DNA from: Streptomyces ruber
Lineage (GTDB): Bacteria; Actinomycetota; Actinomycetes; Streptomycetales; Streptomycetaceae
NCBI RefSeq assembly: GCF_014648075.1
Contig: NZ_BMQK01000016.1
Coordinates: forward strand, 105,146 to 169,145
DNA length: 64,000 bases
Direction: 5' to 3'
The notes below the pieces were generated by a model. That model was not told where the DNA came from, searched no databases, and was given only the letters and a program-made list of their open reading frames with translations. Below are positions 39,920 through 48,346 of the stretch, piece after piece. The position numbers and the translations under genes were made by a program. Position 1 is the first letter of the stretch, and every line of letters starts with the position of its first letter.

Positions 39920-41263
39920 TCATCCGTAACGCCGTGCCGGAACGGGACCGACCGCAGCGGCCACCGTGTCCGCCAGCCGCTCGACCTCGCCGTCGCGTTC
40001 GTCCTCGGGCAGCGTGGAGACGGTGATGCGGATGCCCGGCGGCGCGCTCGTCCGGAAGCGTGCGCCGGGCGCCACGGCCCAGCCGGCGTGCAGCAAGCGG
40101 GCGACCGCGCCGGTCTCGTCCGGCACGGGCACCCATACGTTCAGCCCGCTGCGCCCGTGCGCCGGGACACCGCGCCGGGCGAGCGCGGCGATCAGGGCCT
40201 CGCGCCGTCTCCCGTACGCGGCGGCCACGGCACGTGCGTCGACGGCGCCGTCGGCCCACAACCGGACCACGGCCCGCTGCAGCAGCAGGCTCACCCAGCC
40301 CGGGCCGAGCCGCTGCCGGCCACGGACCCGGTCGACGGTGACGGGATCCCCGGTGAGTACGGCGAGACGCAGGTCGGGCCCGTACGCCTTGGCGACCGAG
40401 CGGACGAAGGCCCAGCTCCGCGTGGAGCCGGCCAGCGGGTGCAGGGGCTGATCGACCAGCTTGTACCCGTGGTCGTCCTCGACGAGCAGGGTGTCCGGGT
40501 GCTCGCCGAGCACCGAGCGGAGGACACGCGCGCGTGAGGCCGTCACCGCGGCACCGGTGGGGTTCTGCGCCCGGTCCGTGACGACCACGGCGCGCGCCCC
40601 GCCCACCAGGGCACGGCCCAGGTCCTGCGGAACGGGTCCCTCGTCGTCGACCTCCACGGGGACGACCCGCAGTCCGAGCGCCGGGACGAGGTCGAGCAGG
40701 CCGCCCCAGCCGGGGTCCTCGACGGCGACCGCGTCACCGGGCCTGAGGTGCGCGGTCAGGACACGCTCGACGGCGTCGAGCGACCCGGAGGCGACGGCGA
40801 CCGGCCCGTCCGGGACGCCGTCGGCGGTCAGCTCCGCGCGGGCGATACGGGCCAGCTCCGGCTCGACGGGGGCGTCGCCGTACCGGACGGGCCGGCGATC
40901 CCCCTGCTCGGCGGCGGCCGCCAAGGCGTCGGCGAGCGGCGGCAGGAGCGCCGGATCGGGGTTGCCGTCGGCGAGGTCGCGGGTGTCCGCCGGTACGTCC
41001 ACGCGGATGTACTCGCGGCCCGTGGTGGCCGGCTTCGGACGCACCCGGCTGCCCCGGCGCCCGGCGGTCTCGATGACCCCGCGCTCGCGCAGCGTGCGAT
41101 AGGCGGCCGCGACGGTGTTGGGATTCACGCCCAGCCGGACCGCCAACTCCCGCATGGACGGCAGGAGTTGCCCCGGCTCCAACTCGCCCGAACCCACCGC
41201 GCGCTCGACGCTCGCCGCTATATCGGCTGCACGCCGCCCCTCGATCCGGTAATCTCCTAGCAC
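39920..41263 (-). CDS. MocR-type regulator (GntR helix-turn-helix fused to PLP aminotransferase fold)
   Basis: The 447-residue protein has a GntR winged helix in residues 10-75 (QLLPSMRELAVRLGVNPNTV) and a fold-type I aminotransferase domain with the PLP-binding Lys292 in SVAKAYGPD. MocR regulators such as PdxR sense PLP or amino-donor adducts. The divergent gene at 41299 encodes a pyridoxamine-phosphate-oxidase-fold protein, so vitamin B6 control is a fair guess. A perfect palindrome lies between the two genes. Confidence 0.92.
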   Translation of the reverse strand: MLGDYRIEGRRAADIAASVERAVGSGELEPGQLLPSMRELAVRLGVNPNTVAAAYRTLRERGVIETAGRRGSRVRPKPATTGREYIRVDVPADTRDLADGNPDPALLPPLADALAAAAEQGDRRPVRYGDAPVEPELARIARAELTADGVPDGPVAVASGSLDAVERVLTAHLRPGDAVAVEDPGWGGLLDLVPALGLRVVPVEVDDEGPVPQDLGRALVGGARAVVVTDRAQNPTGAAVTASRARVLRSVLGEHPDTLLVEDDHGYKLVDQPLHPLAGSTRSWAFVRSVAKAYGPDLRLAVLTGDPVTVDRVRGRQRLGPGWVSLLLQRAVVRLWADGAVDARAVAAAYGRRREALIAALARRGVPAHGRSGLNVWVPVPDETGAVARLLHAGWAVAPGARFRTSAPPGIRITVSTLPEDERDGEVERLADTVAAAVGPVPARRYG

Positions 41264-41274
41264 AAACCACAGTA

Positions 41275-41286
41275 TGCACTAGTGCA
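41275..41286. promoter_or_regulatory. Palindromic operator between MocR and PNPOx-fold genes
   Basis: TGCACTAGTGCA is a perfect 12-bp palindrome in the 35-bp gap between the divergent genes. A related half, CTAGCAC, lies upstream at 41258-41264, giving a possible second contact as usual for MocR dimers. The site overlaps the expected start of the rightward transcript. Confidence 0.7.
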
Positions 41287-41298
41287 ATGGAGGGCGCA

Positions 41299-42087
41299 AT
41301 GCGGAACACCCCGCGGGCTCAGGCTGAGGCTCGGACCCGAACGCGAACCCTCCGGGCCGGGACTCGGACCCGGCCCGAGGAGAGGGCTCCGCTGGAGCCG
41401 TCGCAGGAGGCGGCACCGCCCACGCCCTCCCCCGCCTACGCCTCCACCGGCCGCACCACTCCCACGCGCGCGGCCCACAGGGCGTCGTACGACAAGGAGC
41501 TGGTGCACTCGATACTCGACGAGGGGTACGTCTGCCACCTGGGCTTCGTCCGGGACGGCGCGCCCGTCGTGCTGCCCACCCTGTACGGCCGCGTCGGCGA
41601 GCGCTTGTACGTCCACGGTTCGACGGGCTCGCGCCCGCTGCGGATGGCGGGCGGGGCCGACCCGGGGCTCGCGGTCTGCCTGACGGTCACGCACGTCGAC
41701 GGCCTGGTCCTCGCCCGCTCCGCCTTCCACCACTCGATCAACTACCGCTCCGTCGTCGTGCACGGCACCGCCCACCAGGTGACCGGCCCGGAGGAGAAGC
41801 GCCTCGCCCTGGACGCGCTGGTCGACCACGTCGTGCCGGGCCGCTCGCACGACACCCGCGCGGCCAGCGCCAAGGAGTCGGCCGCGACGGCCGTGCTCCG
41901 CCTGGACCTCGACGAGGTCTCCGCCAAGGTGCGGACGGGCGGCGTCAACGACGAGCCCGAGGACCTCTCCCTGCCCCACTGGGCCGGCGTCGTACCCCTC
42001 CGCAAGGAGTACGGGGCCCCGGTGCCGGACGCCGCCCTGGCCCCGGGCACGGAACTCCCCGGCTACCTGGCGGCCCTGTCACGCTGA
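41299..42087 (+). CDS. Pyridoxamine 5'-phosphate oxidase-fold flavoprotein
   Basis: The 262-residue protein begins with a low-complexity Arg/Thr/Pro tail (about 60 residues) and then a split-barrel flavin-binding domain: SILDEGYVCHLGFVRDGAPV, LYVHGSTGSRPLRMAGG and AFHHSINYRSVVVHGTA. It belongs to the actinobacterial FMN-binding group adjacent to MocR regulators. ATG 41299 is preferred since GGAGGG is five bases upstream; ATG 41287 overlaps that site. Its reaction is unproven. Confidence 0.9.
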   Translation: MRNTPRAQAEARTRTRTLRAGTRTRPEERAPLEPSQEAAPPTPSPAYASTGRTTPTRAAHRASYDKELVHSILDEGYVCHLGFVRDGAPVVLPTLYGRVGERLYVHGSTGSRPLRMAGGADPGLAVCLTVTHVDGLVLARSAFHHSINYRSVVVHGTAHQVTGPEEKRLALDALVDHVVPGRSHDTRAASAKESAATAVLRLDLDEVSAKVRTGGVNDEPEDLSLPHWAGVVPLRKEYGAPVPDAALAPGTELPGYLAALSR

Positions 42088-42124
42088 CGCGTCACCGCGC
42101 CCCCGGCGCCACCGCCCGACCCGG

Positions 42125-42153
42125 CCTCGCACCTCGCACCTCGCACCTCGCAC
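42125..42153. repeat. 7-bp tandem repeat (CCTCGCA x4)
   Basis: Four consecutive copies of CCTCGCA, partly degenerate at the end, lie at the 3' edge of the transporter pseudogene. Confidence 0.85.
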
Positions 42154-42537
42154 CCGGAACGCACCCGCCACGCCCGCGTTCGCGGCCACGTCGGCATCCG
42201 GCCGGACCGGACCAAGTAGCCGACCTGGCAGCAGGCCGACGACGTCGAAGCCCGGCCCGGACCAGACCTCGACAACGCACGCGAGTCCGCCGACCGCGAG
42301 GACGTCGCCGACGGCCGCGGCGCGCGTGACCGGCCGCCGCTGCACGGAACGCACCCAGCCGAGCAGGAGCGCGGGCCCGAGGTACCGCACGAGCAGGGCG
42401 ACACCGACGGGAACACGGGAGATCGCGGCGCAGCAGCAGGCCCGGACACCTGCCACGGCCGGCAGCCCGAACCCGGCGAGCCGCGCGGGCCCACGGCGCA
42501 GCGGAGCACGGTGGCGCACGGCCGACGGCAGCGTCAC
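42130..42537 (-). pseudogene. Truncated EamA/DMT transporter remnant
   Basis: About 100 residues of a classic Streptomyces EamA transporter are readable on the minus strand: AVRHRAPLRRGPARLAGFGL, AISRVPVGVALLVRYLGPAL, FVQRR-like VRSVQRRPVTRAAAVG and GLACVVEVWSGPGFDVVG. Normally this continues as LLLALGAACCQVGYFV. Here a deletion and frameshift have occurred, and CCQVGYLVRSG is found a few bases on in another frame. The N-terminal helices and the entire second EamA half are missing. Confidence 0.78.
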
Positions 42538-42584
42538 CCGCTGCGGCGCCGGTGCCCCACAGCGGGTGCACGGCCGACACCGCG

Positions 42585-43157
42585 TCAGGCCAGCTCCGCC
42601 ACCCGCCGCGCGACGCTTCCCGTCACCGCTTCCGCGTCGACGCCCGCACGCCTCAGCACCTCCACGGCCCGCGCGTCGGGGGCCGCCACGAGTGCGGCGA
42701 GCAGATCGATCCCACGGGCGCGCGTCTCGCCGCGCCGCTCGGCCCGCGCGCGTGCCTCCTCCATCGCCCCGGCCGCCAGCGGCGACCAGCCCGTCGCGCC
42801 GGTGACGACGGGCAGGGCGCCGGAGTCCTCGACGGTGCCCTGCCAGCGCAGTCCGTATCCGATGCTCCGCTGCACCAGGTAGCCGAGCAGCCGCGCGGCC
42901 TGCGGACCGTCACCGAAGACGGCGCGCGCCTCGGGGTCGGAATCCAGGAGCGCGTGCAGCAGGTGGGCCGTGTCGATCTGCCGGTCCCCGTCCCGCAGCG
43001 CCCGCCTGCGGGCACCGGTGACCACCGCCGCCAGCTCGTCGGTGAGCCCGGCGACGGGCTCCGCGTACCCATGACCGTCACTGTGGCCCTGGTCCCGGCA
43101 CTGATCCTGGTCCTGACCCTGGCCGTCGGCCGCCTGCCGAGGGAGTCGGTGTCGCAC
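42585..43157 (-). CDS. Clp N-terminal-domain protein (stand-alone ClpC-NTD-like)
   Basis: The 190-residue protein has a Gln/Asp/His-rich N-terminal tail (about 33 residues) and two Clp_N repeats, one with ALRDGDRQIDTAHLLHALLD and one with GETRARGIDLLAALVAAPDA. There is no AAA+ ATPase domain. Such stand-alone proteins resemble ClpS/ClpC adaptor domains and may present or sequester substrates of the ClpC-ClpP machine. The GTG at 43157 is preceded by GGGGTGGGA. Confidence 0.85.
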   Translation of the reverse strand: MRHRLPRQAADGQGQDQDQCRDQGHSDGHGYAEPVAGLTDELAAVVTGARRRALRDGDRQIDTAHLLHALLDSDPEARAVFGDGPQAARLLGYLVQRSIGYGLRWQGTVEDSGALPVVTGATGWSPLAAGAMEEARARAERRGETRARGIDLLAALVAAPDARAVEVLRRAGVDAEAVTGSVARRVAELA

Positions 43158-43410
43158 GGTCCCACCCCATCAGCCACGCCGATCGGCGTCATCCTCGGTG
43201 GGCAGCATTCTCCCCTCCCACGCAAGGTGGGCAGGGCCGAGGGGTTGTCCTCCTTACGGATGACTTGGCGCCCCCGCGGCGGAGGAAACGCGGCCCTCCT
43301 GACGGAGCGCACGCCCTCCCGTCCCGCGCCCCACGCACGCGGAGCGCGCGCAAGAGCACACGCAAGCGCACGCGAACAGCGCGTGAAAGAGCACCTGAAA
43401 GCGCGTGAAG

Positions 43411-43436
43411 GCCCCGCGGACGCGCGTCCGCGGGGC
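43411..43436 (-). terminator. Perfect 26-bp palindrome downstream of padR
   Basis: GCCCCGCGGACGC followed directly by its complement forms a 13-bp stem 90 bp past the padR stop. The remainder of the 368-bp gap to the Clp_N gene holds only low-complexity G/C repeats. Confidence 0.65.
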
Positions 43437-43442
43437 ACCTCG

Positions 43443-43494
43443 CCACCGGGCACCGGGCCACCGGGACCTCGCCACCGGGCCACCGGGCCACCGG
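43443..43494. repeat. 9-bp minisatellite (GCCACCGGG units)
   Basis: Five to six copies of GCCACCGGG, some interrupted by ACCTC or lacking bases, lie between the palindrome and the padR stop codon. Confidence 0.9.
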
Positions 43495-43525
43495 AAGCGG
43501 ACCGCCGGCCGGCCCCAGTCGGCCC

Positions 43526-44143
43526 TCAGTCCTCGTCGGCGAGGATCAGGTACAGCTTCTTCCGGGCCTCGTTGACGACTGCGAGCGCCTTGTCGCGCTG
43601 CTCCTTGCTGCCGGCCTTCCAGACCTGCCCGAACGCCTCCATCAGACCGAAGCCGGCCTGCCGGATCTCGCTCAGCGCCTCCTGGTCGACCCCGCGCGAG
43701 GCCTCTTCCCACGGAGCCTGCGGACCCTCGTCCGCGGTGGCTCGGCCGGCCTCCGTCAGCGAGAACAGTTTCTTGCCGCCCGTGCTCTCGCTGGTGATCA
43801 GCCCCTCGTCCTCCAGCAGTTGGAGCGTGGGGTAGACCGATCCCGGGCTGGGCTTCCACGTCCCGCCACTGCGCTCGGCGATCTCCTGGATCATCTCGTA
43901 GCCGTGCATCGGCCGGTCCCTGAGAAGGGCCAGGATCGACGCGCGGACGTCACCGCGCCGCGCCCTTCCCCTGGGTCCGCCCCTGCCGCGTCCACCCCAC
44001 GGCCCCGGACCGAAGCCCGGCCCGCCGAAGCCGGGGCCGCCGTGCCCCGGACCGAAGGGCCCGAAGGCACCGCGCAGCCCCTCGTGCCCATGCCCGCGTC
44101 GGTGACCGTGCTCGAATCCGTAGCCCTCTCCACGGGTACGCAT
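43526..44143 (-). CDS. PadR family transcriptional regulator with Gly-rich N-terminus
   Basis: The 205-residue protein has a very Gly/Phe/Pro-rich first 60 residues (FGPGHGGPGFGGPGFGPG), then a PadR winged helix (RASILALLRDRPMHGYEMIQ, SGGTWKPSPGSVYPTLQLLE) and a C-terminal dimerisation helix. ATG 44143 is used, with three in-frame GTGs directly upstream. PadR proteins repress detoxification or efflux genes; a palindromic region upstream suggests autorepression. The divergent phzF-like gene may be its target. Confidence 0.92.
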   Translation of the reverse strand: MRTRGEGYGFEHGHRRGHGHEGLRGAFGPFGPGHGGPGFGGPGFGPGPWGGRGRGGPRGRARRGDVRASILALLRDRPMHGYEMIQEIAERSGGTWKPSPGSVYPTLQLLEDEGLITSESTGGKKLFSLTEAGRATADEGPQAPWEEASRGVDQEALSEIRQAGFGLMEAFGQVWKAGSKEQRDKALAVVNEARKKLYLILADED

Positions 44144-44160
44144 CACCACCACCCCATTCC

Positions 44161-44196
44161 ATCGTTGATCTGTCGCGATGCTTCAACGATATATCG
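44161..44196. promoter_or_regulatory. PadR-type operator region
   Basis: ATCGTTGA (44161-44168) and TCAACGAT (44183-44190) form an exact 8-bp inverted repeat with a 14-bp spacer. They are followed at once by the perfect palindrome CGATATATCG (44187-44196). The AT-rich character in a GC-rich genome supports an operator/promoter role. Confidence 0.72.
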
Positions 44197-44343
44197 GAAT
44201 CTGTCGTGCGGCAATCCCCGGCCGTCGCGCACGCCGTCCTGTCCCCGCCTGCCCGGTTTCCCACCGACAGCGATGGGCGCAGGGGTCCAGTCCCTCCCGA
44301 TTGGCCTTGGTCGGCGGCTCCGCCGGGCACCTAACGTCGTCCC

Positions 44344-45153
44344 ATGCGCATCCGAATCGTCGACGCCTTCACCGACCGCCCCTTCTCCGGCAACCCGGCC
44401 GGCGTCCTCCTCCTCGACAGCTTCCCGGACGACGCGCGGCTGCGGAACGTGGCCCGCGAGGTCAACCACCCCGAGACGGCCTTCGCCCACCCGCTGCCCG
44501 GGGACGGCGAGGCCGACTGGGCACTGCGCTGGTTCACCCCCGCCACGGAGGTCGCCATGTGCGGTCACGCGACGCTGGCCACGGCGCACGTCCTCGCCAC
44601 GACGGGCGCCCACAACGGCCCGGTCAGGTTCGCCACCCTCAGCGGGGTGCTGGTCGCGACACCGCACCAGGACGGCACCATCACGCTCGACTTCCCGACG
44701 GCGCCCCTCACCCCGGCCGACGTCCCGGACGGTGTGGCCGACGCGCTGGGAGCCGAGCCGCTCACCGCCTTCGACACCGGGCCGAACGTCGGCGACCTGC
44801 TGGTCGAGCTCCCCGACGAGAGGACCGTCCTCGGACTCGCCCCCGACTTCCGGGCACTCGGGCGGTACTCCAGGCGCGGCGTCATCGCCACGGCCCGCGC
44901 TCAGGACCCCGGCCGGGGACACGACTACGTCTCGCGCTGCTTCTTCCCGAACGTCGGCATCGACGAGGACCACGTCACGGGGAGCGCCCACACGGCCCTC
45001 GCCCCCTTCTGGTCCGAGCGGCTCGGGCGCCCGGCACTCACCGGCCTGCAGGCGTCCCCCCGCGCCGGCCTCGTCCGCACCGAACTGCGCGGCGACCGCA
45101 CCCTGCTGACCGGCCGCGCGGTCACGGTCATCGAGGGGGAGCTGCTGGCGTGA
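44344..45153 (+). CDS. PhzF family isomerase
   Basis: The 269-residue protein has the PhzF diaminopimelate-epimerase-like fold, with FSGNPAGV near the start, the catalytic Glu44 in NHPETAF and the mid-motif EVAMCGHATLATAHVL. PhzF catalyses an isomerisation in phenazine synthesis, but most family members, including this isolated one, have unknown substrates. No phenazine genes are nearby. The gene is divergent from padR and closed by a hairpin. Confidence 0.9.
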   Translation: MRIRIVDAFTDRPFSGNPAGVLLLDSFPDDARLRNVAREVNHPETAFAHPLPGDGEADWALRWFTPATEVAMCGHATLATAHVLATTGAHNGPVRFATLSGVLVATPHQDGTITLDFPTAPLTPADVPDGVADALGAEPLTAFDTGPNVGDLLVELPDERTVLGLAPDFRALGRYSRRGVIATARAQDPGRGHDYVSRCFFPNVGIDEDHVTGSAHTALAPFWSERLGRPALTGLQASPRAGLVRTELRGDRTLLTGRAVTVIEGELLA

Positions 45154-45161
45154 CGAGGGCT

Positions 45162-45194
45162 GCTGCCCACGGCCACCGTCACGCCGTGGGCAGC
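45162..45194. terminator. Terminator between phzF-like and CPBP genes
   Basis: GCTGCCCACGGC pairs exactly with GCCGTGGGCAGC over a 9-nt loop. The right arm includes the last codons of the convergent CPBP gene. Confidence 0.75.
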
Positions 45195-46051
45195 CACCCC
45201 ACCTTGCCCGCCAGCAGCGCGTACCCGACGAACGCCCCGATGTCGAGCAGCGTGTGCGCGGCGACCAGCGGTCCGACGCGCCCCCAACGCCGGTACAGCC
45301 AGACGAACACCACGCCCATCACCAGGTTTCCTACGAAGCCGCCGACGCCCTGGTAGAGGTGGTACGACCCGCGCAGCACCGACGTCGCCACCAGCGAGGT
45401 CCCCGGGCTCCAGCCCAGCTGGTCGAGCCTGCGCAGCAGGTACCCGACGACGATGACCTCCTCCAGGATCGAGTTCTGCAACGCGGAGAGGACCAGGACG
45501 GGGAACTTCCACCACACGTCGGGCAGCCCTTCCGGCACCACGGTGAGGTTGAAGCCGAGTCCGCGCATCGCCAGGTAGAACGCGATGCCCGAGCTGCCGA
45601 TGACCGCCGCGACGGCGGCTCCGCGCCCCAGGTCCGACCAGGGTCTCCTACGGTCGAAGCCGAGCGCGCGCAGTCCCGCGCCCTCGCGCAGCAGGAAGTG
45701 CGCCACGAGGGCCACCGGTACCAGCGCCGTGGTGATCCCGAACAGCTGCCAGGCGAGGTCGAGCCAGGGGCGGCCCGGCGCGGCCGAGGCGTTGAGCGTG
45801 GCGGCCTGGTCCTTGAGCCCGCCCGGCTTGGTGACCGATCCGACGAAACTGATCAGGGCGGAGACCCCGCTCGCACCGAGCGACACCGCCAGGACGAGCA
45901 GTGTCTCGTCCCGGAGCGTCCGCCGGCTCGGCCGCTCCCCGGGCGAGTTCCCGGCCACCGGCCCCGGAGCCGTACCCGCTCCCGGAGCCGTACCGGGTCC
46001 CGAAGCCGTCCCTGGCCCCGAAGCCGTCTCCGAGCCCGCGTCCGCCTGCAC
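45179..46051 (-). CDS. CPBP family intramembrane metalloprotease
   Basis: The 290-residue protein begins with a repetitive Gly/Pro/Ala/Thr tail (SGPGTASGPGTAPGAGTAPG) and has about eight hydrophobic segments. The CPBP (Abi/CAAX protease) motifs are present in modified form: LEEVIVVGYLLRRL for EExxxR, SVLRGSYHLYQG for FxxxH and AHTLLDIGAFVG with the third His-site. GTG 46051 is preferred because GGAGG is five bases upstream; GTG 46057 overlaps that site. The substrate is unknown. Confidence 0.87.
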   Translation of the reverse strand: MQADAGSETASGPGTASGPGTAPGAGTAPGPVAGNSPGERPSRRTLRDETLLVLAVSLGASGVSALISFVGSVTKPGGLKDQAATLNASAAPGRPWLDLAWQLFGITTALVPVALVAHFLLREGAGLRALGFDRRRPWSDLGRGAAVAAVIGSSGIAFYLAMRGLGFNLTVVPEGLPDVWWKFPVLVLSALQNSILEEVIVVGYLLRRLDQLGWSPGTSLVATSVLRGSYHLYQGVGGFVGNLVMGVVFVWLYRRWGRVGPLVAAHTLLDIGAFVGYALLAGKVGWLPTA

Positions 46052-46259
46052 TTGCACCTCCGAATGGGCACGTCCGTCGGCCCCATCTTCGCCCCACCGG
46101 AGTCAAGGAAGCATCAGGGGGCCACCCTGGGGCCGACACGACCGACATGCTCCCGGCCGACACGTGTCCGGGCAGACGCGGGTCCGGGCAGACGCGGGTC
46201 CGGGCGGCAGACACACATCCTTCCGACACGCACCCGCCGGCCCGCACCCGCCCGACAGC

Positions 46260-47777
46260 TCACCCCAGCAGCACCGGCTCCGGCAGCCCCACGGGCCAGC
46301 TGTGCACCGGCTCCCCCGCGTGCATCAGCTCGGCGTACCTGCGTGTGGTCGCGGCCAGCGCGGCGTCCCGGCCGAGCCCCTTCTCCAACGCGCGATGAAA
46401 CGTTTCCGCCTGCCAGCTCGCCCCGTTGACCCGACGCCGGCACCGCTCCTCGATCACCCCGAGGTAGAAGTCCCGGTCCACCGGCTCGATGCCCCAGGCG
46501 TCCAGGCCCGCCTCCGCCAGCGGCAGCAGCTCGTCCCGTACCAGGGTCACCGCGTCCACCTCCACGGTGCCGCCGTACCGGCCGCGCCGCGGCCACCGCA
46601 GCCGCGCGTCGATGCCGTGCCGGCATGCCTCCTCGAAGTTGGCGGCGGCGGCCTCGAAGGGCAGCCGCGTCCACACGGGCCGCGACTCCTCGGCGAGGGC
46701 GCGGACGAGGCCGTAGTAGAAGGCGGCGTTGGCGAGGACGTCCGTGACGGTCGGCCCGGCGGGCAGCACCCGGTTCTCCACCCGCAGGTGCGGTACGCCG
46801 TCGGCGATGTCGTACACGGGCCGGTTCCAGCGGTACACCGTGCCGTTGTGCAGTACCAGCTCGGCCAGCTTCGGCACGCCTCCCTCGTCCAGGGTGCGCA
46901 GCGGGTCCTCGTCGTCGCAGACGGGCAGCAGTGCGGGGTAGTACTTCAGGTTCTCCTCGAAGAGGTCGTACGCCGAGGTGATCCACCGCTCGCCGAACCA
47001 GGTGCGCGGCCGCACGCCCTGTGCCTGGAGCTCGGGCGGCCGGGTGTCGGTGGCCTGCTGGAAGAGCGGGGGCCGGGACTCGCGCCACAGCTCGTGGCCG
47101 AACAGGAACGGGGCGTTGGCGCCCACGGCGATCTGGGCGGCGGTGACCGCCTGGGCCGCGTTCCACACATCGGCGAACCGGTCCGGTGTGACCTGCAGAT
47201 GCAGCTGCACGGAGGTGCACGCCGCCTCCGGCGCGATCGACCCCGAGGTGCACTCGAGCCGTTCCACACCGTCGATCTCGAGCTTGAACTCCTCCCCGCG
47301 GGCGGCCACGATCTGGTCGTTGAGCAGCGTGTAGCGGTCCGCGTCGGACAGGTTCGAGGACACCAGATCGTCCCGGCCGAGCGTCGGCAGAATGCCGATC
47401 ATCACGATTCCGGCATCGACCTCGCCGGCCTTCCGGTGGGCGTACGCCAGCGACGTCCGCAGCTCCTCGGAAAGCCTGTCGAATACCCGGCCGCCCAGTC
47501 GGTGTGGAGCTATGTTGACTTCCAGGTTGAACATGGCGAGTTCCGTTTGGAAATCACGGCTCGCTATGCGCTCCAGCACCTGCGCGTTCAGCATGCGCGG
47601 CAGACCGTCGGTGCCCGCGAGATTCAGTTCGATCTCCAGGCCCATCAGATTCTTCGGGCGGTCGAACCTCTTCTCCTCCAGCAGTCGCTCGAGCCCCGTC
47701 AGGCACTGCCACAGCTTGTCGCGGTAGCGCTGCCGAACAGACAGGTCGAACGGCCCCGCCACGACCTTCTCCCCCAT
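46260..47777 (-). CDS. Glutamate-cysteine ligase family (GCS2) enzyme
   Basis: The 505-residue protein shows the GCS2 carboxylate-amine ligase pattern: NLMGLEIELNLAG near residue 43, a middle TSVQLHLQV segment and VPHLRVENRVLPAGPTVTDV. These ligases form a gamma-glutamyl amide bond with ATP. Streptomyces lack glutathione and use mycothiol and ergothioneine, so its product is uncertain; the ergothioneine EgtA ligase is a different clade normally beside egtB, egtC and egtD, which are absent here. Confidence 0.88.
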   Translation of the reverse strand: MGEKVVAGPFDLSVRQRYRDKLWQCLTGLERLLEEKRFDRPKNLMGLEIELNLAGTDGLPRMLNAQVLERIASRDFQTELAMFNLEVNIAPHRLGGRVFDRLSEELRTSLAYAHRKAGEVDAGIVMIGILPTLGRDDLVSSNLSDADRYTLLNDQIVAARGEEFKLEIDGVERLECTSGSIAPEAACTSVQLHLQVTPDRFADVWNAAQAVTAAQIAVGANAPFLFGHELWRESRPPLFQQATDTRPPELQAQGVRPRTWFGERWITSAYDLFEENLKYYPALLPVCDDEDPLRTLDEGGVPKLAELVLHNGTVYRWNRPVYDIADGVPHLRVENRVLPAGPTVTDVLANAAFYYGLVRALAEESRPVWTRLPFEAAAANFEEACRHGIDARLRWPRRGRYGGTVEVDAVTLVRDELLPLAEAGLDAWGIEPVDRDFYLGVIEERCRRRVNGASWQAETFHRALEKGLGRDAALAATTRRYAELMHAGEPVHSWPVGLPEPVLLG

Positions 47778-48346
47778 CTAAGTGTCCCCTCCTCGGATGG
47801 GCAGGCCGATGATCCGGCCGTCTCTTGTCCCGGGTCATGATGCCCCGGCGACGCGATCGATAACGTCCCTCTCGGAACCACTCGACAGCACTCCGGGCAC
47901 ACCAGACACCCACTAGGCTTGGCTGTGTACCCACGAACCGATTCACCAGACACACAGAGGTGCGCAGGTTTACCCCTACTGCCGTCTTGGTGAAAAACGC
48001 CGACGACAACCGGCCGACCGTCGCGCGGGCTACGGACCTGGTCATCGTGGTCTACACCACCGATAATCGGGAGATTCACCGCATTTCCCGGACCGAATAC
48101 CGCCTTGTTCTTCATATGCGAAACGGCTAGACGAAACACCAGCTGAACACGTGTCGTATAAACTCCGCAATTGAGGCAGAGAGTTGGCGCTCGCGGTCCT
48201 CGGCCTGCCGCAGGACGACGCACGGCAGACCGCCCCCCTCATTTTCGGACCTTCAGCCCCCGCCTCTCTGGCCCCGAGAGCTGACAGCGCCGTCCGCCCC
48301 CCTCCCTCGTGCCACCCGTGCCTGTCTGAATGAGAGGCGACCCACC
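47778..48346. other. 569-bp region between the GCS2 gene and the next plus-strand gene
   Basis: The region is less GC-rich than its surroundings and contains no long coding frame with good codon bias. It must hold the promoters for the GCS2 gene (left) and the gene at 48347 (right). One short plus-strand frame (47960-48130) is listed separately as a weak candidate. Confidence 0.5.
47960..48130 (+). CDS. Candidate small protein (56 aa), uncertain
   Basis: A GTG-started frame (V-R-R-F-T-P-T-A-V-L-V-K ... R-L-V-L-H-M-R-N-G) is preceded by AGAGG. Its middle has alternating charged/hydrophobic residues (DLVIVVYTTDNREIHRI). Codon use is atypical (GTT, CTT, CAT, ATT), so it is either foreign or not coding. 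No relative is recognised. Confidence 0.25.
   Translation: MRRFTPTAVLVKNADDNRPTVARATDLVIVVYTTDNREIHRISRTEYRLVLHMRNG

Noticed and set aside
44344..45153. Phenazine biosynthesis gene phzF
   Set aside because: No other phz genes are present; PhzF-fold proteins are widespread with other roles.
46260..47777. Ergothioneine gene egtA
   Set aside because: No egtB, egtC or egtD genes are adjacent and the sequence fits the broader GCS2 family; a specific assignment is not justified.
47699..48223. Minus-strand open frame of 174 codons upstream of the GCS2 gene
   Set aside because: It overlaps the start of the GCS2 gene in another frame and has no coding bias or conserved motif.
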